From assembly GCF_003268775.1 (NCBI RefSeq), contig NZ_QLSU01000034.1:1-64000 (forward strand): DNA of 64,000 bases, in the 5' to 3' direction. Source of the stretch: Paraburkholderia unamae (GTDB taxonomy: Bacteria; Pseudomonadota; Gammaproteobacteria; Burkholderiales; Burkholderiaceae). Each line of letters opens with the position of its first letter. The stretch's first letter is position 1. The notes below the pieces were generated by a model, which saw nothing but the letters and a program-made list of their open reading frames with translations, was not told the origin of the DNA and made no database searches. Positions 45,234 through 54,115 of this stretch are shown here, one piece after another. The position numbers and the translations under genes are program-made.

Positions 45234-46397
45234 TTATTTTGCAAACGTCGCGCAAATCTCGTTGACCGCATGGCACACGCGCGCCACGTCGGCTTCGGTC
45301 AGCTGCGTGAAAAGCGGCAGGGTGACCGTGCTCGCGCCGAAGCGCTCCGCGCGCGGGAACATGCCCGCCTTGAAGCCGCGCTCGCGGTAGAGCGTGAACA
45401 GGTGAATGGCCGGGTAGTGCACGCCCGAGCCAATGCCGCGCGCCTTCAGTTCGCCCATGAAGCCTGCGCGGTCGATGGCGAGCCGTTCGAGCGGCAGCGT
45501 GATCTGGAACATGTGCCAGTTGCTGTTGGTGAAATCGGCGAGCGGCAGGCCCACGCCGAGCTTGACCGCCGCGCCGCCCTCGAAGCCCGCGAAGTAGGCC
45601 CGCGCGAGCGCGTGGCGCTGGCGGGTGAAGCGCTCGATATGCTTGAGCTGGCCGAGCCCCACGCGCGCCGCGACATCCGTGAGATTGTACTTGCCGCCGA
45701 GCACATCGCAGTCCATCCCGTCGAAACCCGTGCGCGTGATGCCTTGCAGGCGGTACTTCTGGGCCAGCACGGCTTCGGCCTCGTCGTTGAGCACCAGCGC
45801 GCCGCCTTCGATCGACGTGAGGTTCTTGTTCGCGTGAAAGCTGAACGACACGATGTCGCCGATCGCGCCGATGCGCTTGCCGTTCCACGTCGAGCCGAAG
45901 GCCTGCGCGGCGTCCTCGATCACGCGCAGCTTGTGCTGGCGGGCGATGGCGTAGAGCCGGTCCATGTCGACGGGCAGGCCCGAGAGAAACACCGGGATGA
46001 TGGCTTTCGTTCGGGGCGTGATGGCCGCTTCGAGCTTGTCGAGGTCGATGTTGCGCGTGACGGGGTCGATGTCGGCGAACACGGGCGTCGCGCCGACTTC
46101 GTAGACCACATTGCTCGTGGCGACCCACGAAGCGGGCGTGGTGATGACTTCGTCGCCGGGGCCGACGCCTGCGATGCGCAGGCCGATTTCGAGCGTGGCC
46201 GTGCCCGAGTTGAAGGTGCGCACAGGGCGGCCGCCGCAATACTCGGAGAGCGCCGCTTCGAACGCCTGGTTCTGCGGGCCGGTCGTGATCCAGCCCGAGC
46301 GCAGCACGTCGGCGACGCCCTGGATGGTTTCCTCGTCGATCTCGGGACGCACGAACGGCAGGAAAGGAAGGGACGACTGCGGAGATGACTGGGTCAT
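45234..46397 (-). CDS. arnB: UDP-L-Ara4O C-4'' transaminase ArnB
   Basis: The 387-residue PLP aminotransferase of the DegT/DnrJ/EryC1 fold has the Schiff-base lysine K191 in F-S-F-H-A-N-K-N-L-T and P-A-S-W-V-A-T-S near 88-95. It converts UDP-4-keto-pentose to UDP-L-Ara4N with glutamate as donor. Length and motifs fit ArnB (also called PmrH). It is 125 bases behind the SMR-like gene. Confidence 0.94.
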   Translation of the reverse strand: MTQSSPQSSLPFLPFVRPEIDEETIQGVADVLRSGWITTGPQNQAFEAALSEYCGGRPVRTFNSGTATLEIGLRIAGVGPGDEVITTPASWVATSNVVYEVGATPVFADIDPVTRNIDLDKLEAAITPRTKAIIPVFLSGLPVDMDRLYAIARQHKLRVIEDAAQAFGSTWNGKRIGAIGDIVSFSFHANKNLTSIEGGALVLNDEAEAVLAQKYRLQGITRTGFDGMDCDVLGGKYNLTDVAARVGLGQLKHIERFTRQRHALARAYFAGFEGGAAVKLGVGLPLADFTNSNWHMFQITLPLERLAIDRAGFMGELKARGIGSGVHYPAIHLFTLYRERGFKAGMFPRAERFGASTVTLPLFTQLTEADVARVCHAVNEICATFAK

Positions 46398-46522
46398 GAA
46401 GGCTTTACTCGTTGCTCGTCAGAAAGTGGGGCCAGGCGCAAGCATGCCGCGGCATGCCTTACGAACTGCTTATATGGGCGCAACATGCAGCGCAACAAGC
46501 GGTGGGACCGCGCTGCGACGCT

Positions 46523-46894
46523 TTAGCTGCGCGCCAGAACGAACACGCCGATCAGGATGATGCCGATGCCGATGAGCCGCTGCACGCTCAGCACTTCGCC
46601 GAACAGATACCACGCCGCGAACGCGTTGACCACGTAGCCGAGCGAGAGCATCGGGTAGGCGATTGAGACGTCCACGCGCGAGAGCCCGACGATCCACACG
46701 ACCACGCTGAACACGTAGCAGGTGAGGCCGCCGAGAATCGGCACTTGCGTCGCGAGCTTCCAGCCGATGGGCAGGATGTTCGCACGGCTGAATTCGAAGT
46801 GTCCAACGGCATTGACACCCGCTTTCAGCAACAGTTGCGCGCATGCATTCAGGCCGACGCCGGCCAGGATGCAGATCAGGGAAATCGGATTCAT
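46523..46894 (-). CDS. SMR/EamA-like small membrane protein, probable ArnE/ArnF-type flippase subunit
   Basis: The 123-residue protein has four membrane helices and an N terminus M-N-P-I-S-L-I-C-I-L-A-G-V-G-L-N-A-C-A-Q-L-L, with S-I-A-Y-P-M-L-S-L-G-Y-V in the third helix as in ArnE and other SMR proteins. In E. coli ArnE and ArnF together flip undecaprenyl-P-Ara4N. Only one such gene is visible here, between arnT and arnB, so it may act as a homodimer or with a partner elsewhere. Confidence 0.85.
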   Translation of the reverse strand: MNPISLICILAGVGLNACAQLLLKAGVNAVGHFEFSRANILPIGWKLATQVPILGGLTCYVFSVVVWIVGLSRVDVSIAYPMLSLGYVVNAFAAWYLFGEVLSVQRLIGIGIILIGVFVLARS

Positions 46895-47027
46895 CGGAAA
46901 GGGCGGCTCAACGGGTTATCGGGTTATGGGGGCGGATCGGCAAAGTGTCGCCGGGGCGCACCTTGGCCGCCGCACCAGGCGGGCCGCCCCGATTATCGCG
47001 CATGCGCTAACCGGGGCCTCGCGGCGC

Positions 47028-48719
47028 TCAGGATTGTGGTTTCTCGACGATCACGCGGCGCGAGTCGCGCGCGATCACCTGCATCGGCAGGCCCTGCGCG
47101 GCGAGTTCCTCGTAGCGTCGCACGGGGATCAGCGCGAGCGCGTAGCGCTCGGACTTCCAGCGCGCCTCCCAATCGGCGACGGTCGGCACCCATTTTTGCG
47201 GTTCTTCGGAGATGCCGAAGGCCAGCTCGTCGGTCACTTCCACCATCGTCATCGTGTGACACACGTAGAAGGGCATCGTGTGGTCGAGCACGCCCACGGA
47301 GTAGAACGGCGTGTCGGGCGGCAGCTTCGCGATGGCGGCGCGCACGGCGGGCGCGAGCGGTGCGCCCGAACTGAGCGTGCCGAACACATCGTGGCCCGTG
47401 CCCGCGATGGTCGCGAGCAGCAGCCATGCGGTGCCCAGCGCGAGCGCGGGCGCGCGCGCGCCGGTGTCGGGCGTGCGCTTCGCGCGGTTCAGGCGCAGGC
47501 CGATCATGGTGCCGACGAAAGCCACCGCCGCTGCGGCAAACACCCACACCTGGAACTCGCGGTAAAGCGCGTTCGGATTGCGCGAGTCGCCAAGCCGGGT
47601 GAGGACGAACGAGCCCGCCATGAGCGCGACGGCGAGCAGCGCATAGCCCGCGAGATGGCGGCTCCACTGCGCGCGCGTCATGAGCGGCAGATACATGCCG
47701 ATGATGAGCGCGAGCGGCGGCGCGATTGGCAGCGTGTAGGAGATCAGCTTCGAGTGCGAGGCGCTGAAGAACACGAAGATGAATACCGTCCACACGAGCA
47801 GCAGCGTGACGGGCGAGAAACCGTTGGGCTGACGCGGCGTGCGCAGCGCGTGGCGCACGCTCTGCACGCTCACGGAGAGCCACGGCAGGAAGCCCACCAG
47901 CATGACGGGCACGAAGTAGTAGACCGGGCCGGGGCGGTTCTGCGCAGGCGTGAGGTAGCGCTGGAACTGCTGGACGATAAAGAAGAAGTTGAAGAACTCG
48001 GGGTTGCGCTGCTGCACGAGGATGAACCACGGCGCGACGATCGCGAAGAACACGATCAGGCCGCTCACCAGATAGAGCCGCTTCCAGAGCCCCCAGTCGC
48101 GCGAGATCCCCGTGTAGAGCACGAGCACCGCGCCCGGCAGGATCAGGCCGACCAGGCCCTTGGAAAGCACCGCCATCGCCATGGCCGCCCAGCACACCCA
48201 CATCCACAGGCGCACGTTGCCTTTGGGCAGGTTGGGGCGCTGCGCGAGCAACAGCGCGCACAGCGTGAGCTCCATCCAGAACGACAGGCCCATGTCGAGC
48301 GTGTTGAAGTGGCCCATCAGGTTCCAGTACGGCGCGCAGGCGAGCACGACCGCCGCGAAGAAGCCCGTGGCGGCGTTGAATACGCGCGCGCCGGTGAAGC
48401 CGACCAGCAGCACGCCGGCGAAGCCGGTGAGCGCTGTATAGAGGCGCGCCTGCCATTCGCCGATGCCGAACCACGCGAAGGTGAGCGCGTTCATCCAGGT
48501 TTGCAGCGGCGGCTTCTCGAAATACTTGTAGCCGTTGTAGCGCGGCGTGATCCAGTCGCCGGTCGCGAACATCTCGCGCGCCATTTCGGCGTAGCGGCCT
48601 TCGTCGCTCGGCAGCAGGTGGCGCCAGCCGAGCGGCACGAACCAGATCACGGCGAGGGCGAGGATCAGGAGCAGGATCGCGCTGCGGTTGAGCGGTAGCC
48701 TCGATGGCGTATCGTTCAT
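47028..48719 (-). CDS. arnT: Lipid A L-Ara4N transferase ArnT
   Basis: The 563-residue GT83 membrane enzyme transfers L-Ara4N from undecaprenyl phosphate to lipid A phosphates in the periplasm. The first loop has P-S-D-E-G-R-Y-A-E-M-A-R-E-M, with the conserved acidic pair, then Y-F-E-K-P-P-L near residues 66-72. About a dozen helices follow, with a soluble periplasmic C-terminal domain from about 430. It is the first visible gene of the minus-strand arn cluster. Confidence 0.95.
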   Translation of the reverse strand: MNDTPSRLPLNRSAILLLILALAVIWFVPLGWRHLLPSDEGRYAEMAREMFATGDWITPRYNGYKYFEKPPLQTWMNALTFAWFGIGEWQARLYTALTGFAGVLLVGFTGARVFNAATGFFAAVVLACAPYWNLMGHFNTLDMGLSFWMELTLCALLLAQRPNLPKGNVRLWMWVCWAAMAMAVLSKGLVGLILPGAVLVLYTGISRDWGLWKRLYLVSGLIVFFAIVAPWFILVQQRNPEFFNFFFIVQQFQRYLTPAQNRPGPVYYFVPVMLVGFLPWLSVSVQSVRHALRTPRQPNGFSPVTLLLVWTVFIFVFFSASHSKLISYTLPIAPPLALIIGMYLPLMTRAQWSRHLAGYALLAVALMAGSFVLTRLGDSRNPNALYREFQVWVFAAAAVAFVGTMIGLRLNRAKRTPDTGARAPALALGTAWLLLATIAGTGHDVFGTLSSGAPLAPAVRAAIAKLPPDTPFYSVGVLDHTMPFYVCHTMTMVEVTDELAFGISEEPQKWVPTVADWEARWKSERYALALIPVRRYEELAAQGLPMQVIARDSRRVIVEKPQS

Positions 48720-48897
48720 GGGTTTCAGCCTGTTCTTGTTGCAGTCGTTGCGGTCGAGGTTCGGGTAGTGCGCTCGCGCGCTGTCATGCCCGGCGCGCGC
48801 CGGCAGGCGCACAGACGGATCCACCAGCGGGGAGCGCACGCGGCGCGCAAGTGTACTACGTCGCCGCGCGGCGACCTGATGGCAAGCTTAAGCCGGG

Positions 48898-49272
48898 TCA
48901 GCTTTCGATCAGAAGGGCGACCGCCACGCGGCGGCCTTCGGCCATGAGGATGTTGTAGGTGCGGCAGGCGGCCTTGAAGTCCATCGCCTCGACGCCGATG
49001 CGTTTCGCGGCCAGCGCCGCCGTCAGGCGCGGGTGAGGAAAGCGCAGCCGGTCGCCGCTGCCGAACACCACCACTTCGGGGGCGAGCGGGAGCAGCATGT
49101 CGAAAAGTTCGGGGGTCAGGGCGTCGAACGCGTGAACCGGCCAGGGCGTGACCGGCGAGTCGGGCATCATGATGATGCTGCCCGTGTGGCGTTCGAGGTT
49201 CACTTCGACATAGTCGGCGCCGTAGCCGGTGACGGTATTGAGTGCGCCGCTGGAGTCCTGGTGTAGTTTCAA
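48898..49272 (-). CDS. Mth938-like (DUF498) domain protein
   Basis: The 124-residue protein shows the Mth938-like fold pattern: I-M-M-P-D-S-P-V-T-P-W-P, P-E-V-V-V-F-G-S-G-D-R-L-R-F-P near 65-80, and I-G-V-E-A-M-D-F-K-A-A-C-R-T-Y-N-I-L near 92-109. Relatives include bacterial proteins of unknown role and the eukaryotic complex I assembly factor NDUFAF3. It lies upstream of arnT on the same strand with a gap of about 180 bases, and it is divergent from alaA. Confidence 0.88.
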   Translation of the reverse strand: MKLHQDSSGALNTVTGYGADYVEVNLERHTGSIIMMPDSPVTPWPVHAFDALTPELFDMLLPLAPEVVVFGSGDRLRFPHPRLTAALAAKRIGVEAMDFKAACRTYNILMAEGRRVAVALLIES

Positions 49273-49763
49273 AACGGGAGTTCCGGGGTTGGGGCGGTTC
49301 GGGTGCGCAACCGGGGCGCGTATGGCCGGTGTCGACGCCGGCCGGTCGCTGCCTCATTCCTGGCGGGTTCGGAACCCGCGTGGGGATCCGCGTGGAGATC
49401 CGCATCGGGACCGGTGTCGCGGGCCGCCATCAGACTCACGTTCGGACCGATTGCGCATTGCGGAAGTTGGCCAAAATCCGCTAAATTATAGCTTTTTAGC
49501 TGCCGCTGCGTCGGCGGCCACAGGTCGAGAGCCTCGCGCCCATCCGCGCGCCGGGCGAAAGCAGCCACGAGCTGCCGGGGCGGCCGTGGCGGGTCACGCA
49601 TTGCGCACGGTGCTCCTCCTGCACCAACGGTGCGCCGCTTTCGTCCCGTCGACGCCCGCCCGTCTTGCCAGCCAAAGCGCCTCCGCCGTCCGGTCAAGCC
49701 GCGCGGTCAAGCTGTTTCAGCCCTTTTTACTCGCATCTCACCGCATTTTACTGATAGCCCGCC
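49273..49763. other. Long upstream region and leader of alaA-hom-thrC
   Basis: About 490 bases without a supportable gene. A promoter candidate lies at 49458-49487, so the alaA mRNA would have a leader of roughly 270 bases. The leader is GC-rich with several short inverted repeats (for example GCACGGTGC and GCACCAACGGTGC around 49606-49635). I see no threonine/isoleucine-rich leader peptide of the E. coli thr type. Confidence 0.5.
49458..49487 (+). promoter_or_regulatory. Candidate sigma-70 promoter for alaA-hom-thrC
   Basis: TTGCGG (49458-49463) and TAAATT (49482-49487) are separated by 18 bases, within an AT-rich island in otherwise GC-rich DNA. It is the best box pair upstream of alaA. 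Confidence 0.5.
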
Positions 49764-51002
49764 GTGAAACCGATTCTCAAATCCAACAAGCTACAGAACG
49801 TCTGCTACGACATTCGCGGGCCGGTACTCGAGCATGCGAAGCGCCTCGAAGAAGAAGGCCACCGCATCATCAAGCTGAACATCGGCAATCTCGCGCCGTT
49901 CGGTTTCGACGCGCCCGACGAGGTCATCCAGGACATGATCCTGAACCTGCCGGGCTCCTCGGGCTATTCGGATTCGAAGGGCGTGTTCGCCGCGCGCAAG
50001 GCGATCATGCATTACGCGCAGCAAAAGGGCGTCAAGGGCGTCGAGCTCGACGACATCTATATCGGCAACGGCGCGTCCGAGCTGATCGTGATGGCCATGC
50101 AGGCGCTCCTGAACGACGGCGACGAGGTGTTGCTGCCCGCGCCCGACTATCCGCTCTGGACCGCGGCGGTAAGCCTTTCGGGCGGCACGCCCGTGCATTA
50201 CATCTGCGACGAATCGAACGCGTGGATGCCCGATCTGGACGATATCCGCTCGAAGATCACGCCGAACACGCGTGCGATCGTCGTGATCAACCCGAACAAC
50301 CCGACCGGCGCGCTCTACTCGGACGAGCTGCTGCGCGGCCTGGTGGCGATCGCGCGCGAGCACGGCCTGATCCTCTTCGCCGATGAGGTCTACGACAAGA
50401 TCATCTACGACGGCAAGACGCACACGGCGCTCGGCTCGCTCTCCGAAGACGTGATCACCGTCACGCTCAACAGCCTCTCGAAGAGCTATCGTGCCTGTGG
50501 CTATCGCGCGGGCTGGATGTTCCTCTCGGGCATGACGGGGGAGAACCGGCGCCGCTCGAAAGACTACACGGAAGGTCTCGGCATCCTGGCGTCGATGCGC
50601 CTGTGCGCGAACGTGCCGGGCCAGTACGCGATCCAGACGGCGTTGGGCGGCTACCAGAGCATCAACGAGCTGATCCAGCCGGGCGGTCGCCTCTATCGGC
50701 AGCGCGAGCTGGCGTACAACATGCTCACGGCCATCCCGGGCGTGACCTGCGTGAAGCCGGAGGCGGCGCTCTACATGTTCCCGCGCCTCGACCCGAAGCT
50801 TTATCCGATCGAGAACGACCAGCAGTTCATTCTCGACCTGCTCTTGCAGGAGCGCGTGCTGCTCGTGCAGGGCACGGGCTTCAACTGGAAGCAGCCGGAC
50901 CACTTCCGCGTGGTGTTCCTGCCGAACGTCGACGACCTGACCGACTCGATCAACCGCATCGCGCGCTTCCTCGACGGCTATCGCCAGCGGCACGGCACCT
51001 GA
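49764..51002 (+). CDS. alaA: Glutamate-pyruvate aminotransferase AlaA (YfbQ)
   Basis: The 412-residue fold-I PLP aminotransferase is a close match to E. coli AlaA: N-V-C-Y-D-I-R-G-P-V-L, F-G-F-D-A-P-D-E and P-A-P-D-Y-P-L-W-T-A-A-V. K240 in N-S-L-S-K-S-Y-R is the PLP lysine and N-P-N-N-P-T-G at 176-182 is conserved. It makes alanine from pyruvate. The start is a GTG without a clear SD. Burkholderiales commonly place it ahead of hom and thrC; 71 bases separate it from hom. Confidence 0.95.
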   Translation: MKPILKSNKLQNVCYDIRGPVLEHAKRLEEEGHRIIKLNIGNLAPFGFDAPDEVIQDMILNLPGSSGYSDSKGVFAARKAIMHYAQQKGVKGVELDDIYIGNGASELIVMAMQALLNDGDEVLLPAPDYPLWTAAVSLSGGTPVHYICDESNAWMPDLDDIRSKITPNTRAIVVINPNNPTGALYSDELLRGLVAIAREHGLILFADEVYDKIIYDGKTHTALGSLSEDVITVTLNSLSKSYRACGYRAGWMFLSGMTGENRRRSKDYTEGLGILASMRLCANVPGQYAIQTALGGYQSINELIQPGGRLYRQRELAYNMLTAIPGVTCVKPEAALYMFPRLDPKLYPIENDQQFILDLLLQERVLLVQGTGFNWKQPDHFRVVFLPNVDDLTDSINRIARFLDGYRQRHGT

Positions 51003-51073
51003 GTCGTAACTGAGCCGCACCTGAGCGAGCAACACGCATCCCCTTTTCAAACACTTGGACGAACACACGCTGC

Positions 51074-52405
51074 ATGGATCCGATCAAAGTAGGTCTCTTG
51101 GGCTTCGGCACGGTGGGCAGCGGCACCTTCACGGTACTGCGCCGCAACCAGGAAGAAATCAAACGCCGCGCGGGCCGCGGCATCGAGGTCGCGCGCATCG
51201 CCGTGCGCAACCCGGCCAAGGCCACGGCGGCGCTCGGCAGCGAAGCGGGCACCGTCGACCTGACGACCGACTTCAACGCCGTGGTCGACGACGCGTCGAT
51301 TTCGATCGTCGCCGAAATGATCGGCGGCACGACGCTCGCCAAGGATCTCGTGCTGCGCGCCATTGCCAATGGCAAGCATGTCGTCACGGCGAACAAGGCG
51401 CTGCTGGCGGTGCACGGCACCGAGATCTTCGAAGCGGCGCGCGCCAAGGGCGTGATGGTCGCGTTCGAAGCGGCGGTGGCGGGCGGCATCCCCATCATCA
51501 AGGCGCTGCGCGAAGGTCTCACGGCCAACCGCATCCAGTACATCGCCGGCATCATCAACGGCACGACGAACTACATCCTCTCGGAAATGCGTGAGCGCGG
51601 GCTCGACTTCGCGACCGCACTGAAGGCCGCGCAGGAGCTGGGCTACGCCGAAGCCGATCCGACCTTCGACATCGAAGGCGTGGACGCCGCGCACAAGGCC
51701 ACGATCATGAGCGCGATCGCGTTCGGCGTGCCCGTGCAGTTCGACAAGGCTTACGTGGAAGGCATCAGCAAGCTCGACGCCATCGACATCAAGTACGCGG
51801 AAGAGCTGGGCTATCGCATCAAGCTGCTCGGCATCGCGCGCCGCACGGAGAAGGGCATCGAGCTGCGCACGCATCCCACGCTGATCCCGGCCAAGCGCCT
51901 GCTCGCGAACGTGGAAGGCGCGATGAACGCGGTGGTCGTGCACGGCGACGCCGTCGGCACGACGCTGTACTACGGCAAGGGCGCGGGGGCCGAGCCGACG
52001 GCCTCGGCCGTGGTCGCCGACCTCGTGGACGTCACGCGTCTGCACACGGCCGACCCCGAGCACCGCGTGCCGCATCTGGCGTTCCAGCCGGACAGCCTCT
52101 CGAACACGCCGATCCTGCCGATCGAAGAAGTCACGAGCGGCTACTACCTGCGCCTGCGCGTGGCCGACCAGACCGGCGTGATGGCAGCCATCACGCGCAT
52201 CCTGGCCGACAGCGGCATTTCGATCGACGCGCTGCTGCAAAAGGAAGCGGAGCAGGTCGACGCGCAGGGCAAGGCGGAAACCGACATCATCCTGATCACG
52301 CACGAGACGGTCGAGAAGAACGTCAATGCGGCGATCGCGCAAATCGAGAAGCTCGCGACGGTGAAGTCGCAGGTCACGAAGCTGCGCATGGAAGGACTGA
52401 ACTAA
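51074..52405 (+). CDS. hom: Homoserine dehydrogenase
   Basis: The 443-residue enzyme reduces aspartate semialdehyde to homoserine. The NAD(P) site is G-L-L-G-F-G-T-V-G-S-G-T near 7-18, N-G-T-T-N-Y-I-L and G-Y-A-E-A-D-P-T-F-D-I-E-G are the catalytic motifs, and a C-terminal ACT domain (about 355-430, G-V-M-A-A-I-T-R-I-L-A-D-S-G-I-S) implies feedback control by threonine. It is the monofunctional form, without aspartokinase. thrC follows after ten bases. Confidence 0.97.
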   Translation: MDPIKVGLLGFGTVGSGTFTVLRRNQEEIKRRAGRGIEVARIAVRNPAKATAALGSEAGTVDLTTDFNAVVDDASISIVAEMIGGTTLAKDLVLRAIANGKHVVTANKALLAVHGTEIFEAARAKGVMVAFEAAVAGGIPIIKALREGLTANRIQYIAGIINGTTNYILSEMRERGLDFATALKAAQELGYAEADPTFDIEGVDAAHKATIMSAIAFGVPVQFDKAYVEGISKLDAIDIKYAEELGYRIKLLGIARRTEKGIELRTHPTLIPAKRLLANVEGAMNAVVVHGDAVGTTLYYGKGAGAEPTASAVVADLVDVTRLHTADPEHRVPHLAFQPDSLSNTPILPIEEVTSGYYLRLRVADQTGVMAAITRILADSGISIDALLQKEAEQVDAQGKAETDIILITHETVEKNVNAAIAQIEKLATVKSQVTKLRMEGLN

Positions 52406-52415
52406 GGCAAGGGCT

Positions 52416-53867
52416 ATGAATTACGTATCTACGCGCGGCGCGGGCGCCGGCGAGCATCATTCGTTTTCGGACATCCTGCTGGGCGGCCTCGCGCGCGACG
52501 GCGGACTCTATCTGCCGGCCGCGTATCCGCAAATCGGCAAGGAAGAACTCGCGCGCTGGCGCGGCCTCTCGTACGCGGATCTCGCGTTCGAGATCCTTTC
52601 GAAGTTCGCCGCCGACATTCCCGCTGAGGACCTGCGCGACATCACGCGCCGCACCTACACGGCCGCCACGTACCGCAACGTGCGCCACGGCGAAGACGCG
52701 AGCAAGATCACGCCGCTCACCACGCTCGGCGAGGAAAATGGCGCGCAGCTTTCGCTGCTCGAACTCTCGAACGGCCCGACGCTCGCGTTCAAGGACATGG
52801 CGATGCAGCTGCTCGGCAACCTGTTCGAGTACACGCTTGCGAAGGCCGGCCAGGAGCTGAACATTCTCGGCGCGACTTCCGGCGACACCGGCAGCGCCGC
52901 CGAATACGCCATGCGCGGCAAGAAGGGCGTGCGCGTATTCATGCTTTCGCCGCACAAGAAAATGAGCGCGTTCCAGACGGCGCAGATGTTCAGCCTGCAA
53001 GACCCGAACATCTTCAACCTGGCCGTGGAAGGTGTGTTTGACGACTGCCAGGACATCGTCAAGGCCGTGTCGAACGATCACGCGTTCAAGGCGCAGCAGA
53101 AGATCGGCACGGTCAATTCGATCAACTGGGCACGCGTCGTGGCCCAGGTCGTGTACTACTTCGCCGGTTACTTCGCGGCGACGAAGTCCAACGACGAGCG
53201 CGTGTCGTTCACGGTGCCCTCGGGCAACTTCGGCAACGTGTGCGCGGGCCATATCGCGCGCATGATGGGCCTGCCGATCGAAAAGCTCGTGGTCGCCACG
53301 AACGAGAACGACGTGCTCGACGAGTTCTTCCGCACGGGCATTTATCGCGTGCGCGCTTCGGCCGAGACGTACCACACGACGAGCCCGAGCATGGACATCT
53401 CGAAGGCGTCGAACTTCGAGCGCTTCGTGTACGACCTGCTCGGCCGCGACCCGGCGCGCGTAACGCAATTGTTCCGCGACGTGGAGGAGAAGGGCGGTTT
53501 CGATCTCGCGGCGAGCGGCGACTTCGTGCGCGTGCAGCAGTTCGGCTTCGTGTCGGGCCGCAGCAGCCACGAAGACCGCATCGCGACGATTCGCGACGTC
53601 TACACGCGTTACAAGACGATGATCGACACCCACACGGCCGACGGCGTGAAGGTCGCGCGCGAGCACCTGCAACCGGGTGTGCCGATGATCGTGCTGGAAA
53701 CCGCGCAGCCGGTGAAGTTCGGCGAGACGATTCGCGAAGCGCTCGACCGCGAGCCGGAACGTCCGGCGGCGTTCGACGGGCTGGAAGCGCTGCCGCAGCG
53801 CTTCGAAGTCGTGCCCGCCGACGCGAAGCGCGTGAAGGACTACATCGCCGCGCATACCGCGGATTGA
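52416..53867 (+). CDS. thrC: Threonine synthase
   Basis: The 483-residue PLP enzyme turns O-phosphohomoserine into threonine. K126 in P-T-L-A-F-K-D-M-A is the PLP lysine, and G-A-T-S-G-D-T-G-S-A-A with S-G-N-F-G-N binds the cofactor phosphate. It is the longer (E. coli/yeast-type) form. It forms the threonine operon with hom. Confidence 0.97.
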   Translation: MNYVSTRGAGAGEHHSFSDILLGGLARDGGLYLPAAYPQIGKEELARWRGLSYADLAFEILSKFAADIPAEDLRDITRRTYTAATYRNVRHGEDASKITPLTTLGEENGAQLSLLELSNGPTLAFKDMAMQLLGNLFEYTLAKAGQELNILGATSGDTGSAAEYAMRGKKGVRVFMLSPHKKMSAFQTAQMFSLQDPNIFNLAVEGVFDDCQDIVKAVSNDHAFKAQQKIGTVNSINWARVVAQVVYYFAGYFAATKSNDERVSFTVPSGNFGNVCAGHIARMMGLPIEKLVVATNENDVLDEFFRTGIYRVRASAETYHTTSPSMDISKASNFERFVYDLLGRDPARVTQLFRDVEEKGGFDLAASGDFVRVQQFGFVSGRSSHEDRIATIRDVYTRYKTMIDTHTADGVKVAREHLQPGVPMIVLETAQPVKFGETIREALDREPERPAAFDGLEALPQRFEVVPADAKRVKDYIAAHTAD

Positions 53868-54115
53868 TGGTGCACTGATCGATGCTGCCGGGGCCCGACC
53901 CGCGTCTGTCCCCGGCACGCCGATCCCTCGAAGGCCGCCACACCAGGCCGCGCGCCCGCGCTCCCCAGAGCCGGGCGCTGCAAGACCCCAGCCGATCCAC
54001 GGCGCTCCCGGGGAGCCGATCCACGGCATAAGGCACAGCGCGCCCCTCGCGCCGCTACAATAACGGCAGACCAACCGCTGCTGGCGGCCCACCCGCCGAC
54101 TCCGAGACAAGCTCG

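Noticed and set aside
46722..48698. Plus-strand open frame of 658 codons opposite arnT and the SMR-like gene
   Set aside because: His/Arg/Glu-rich shadow translation spanning two real minus-strand genes and their gap.
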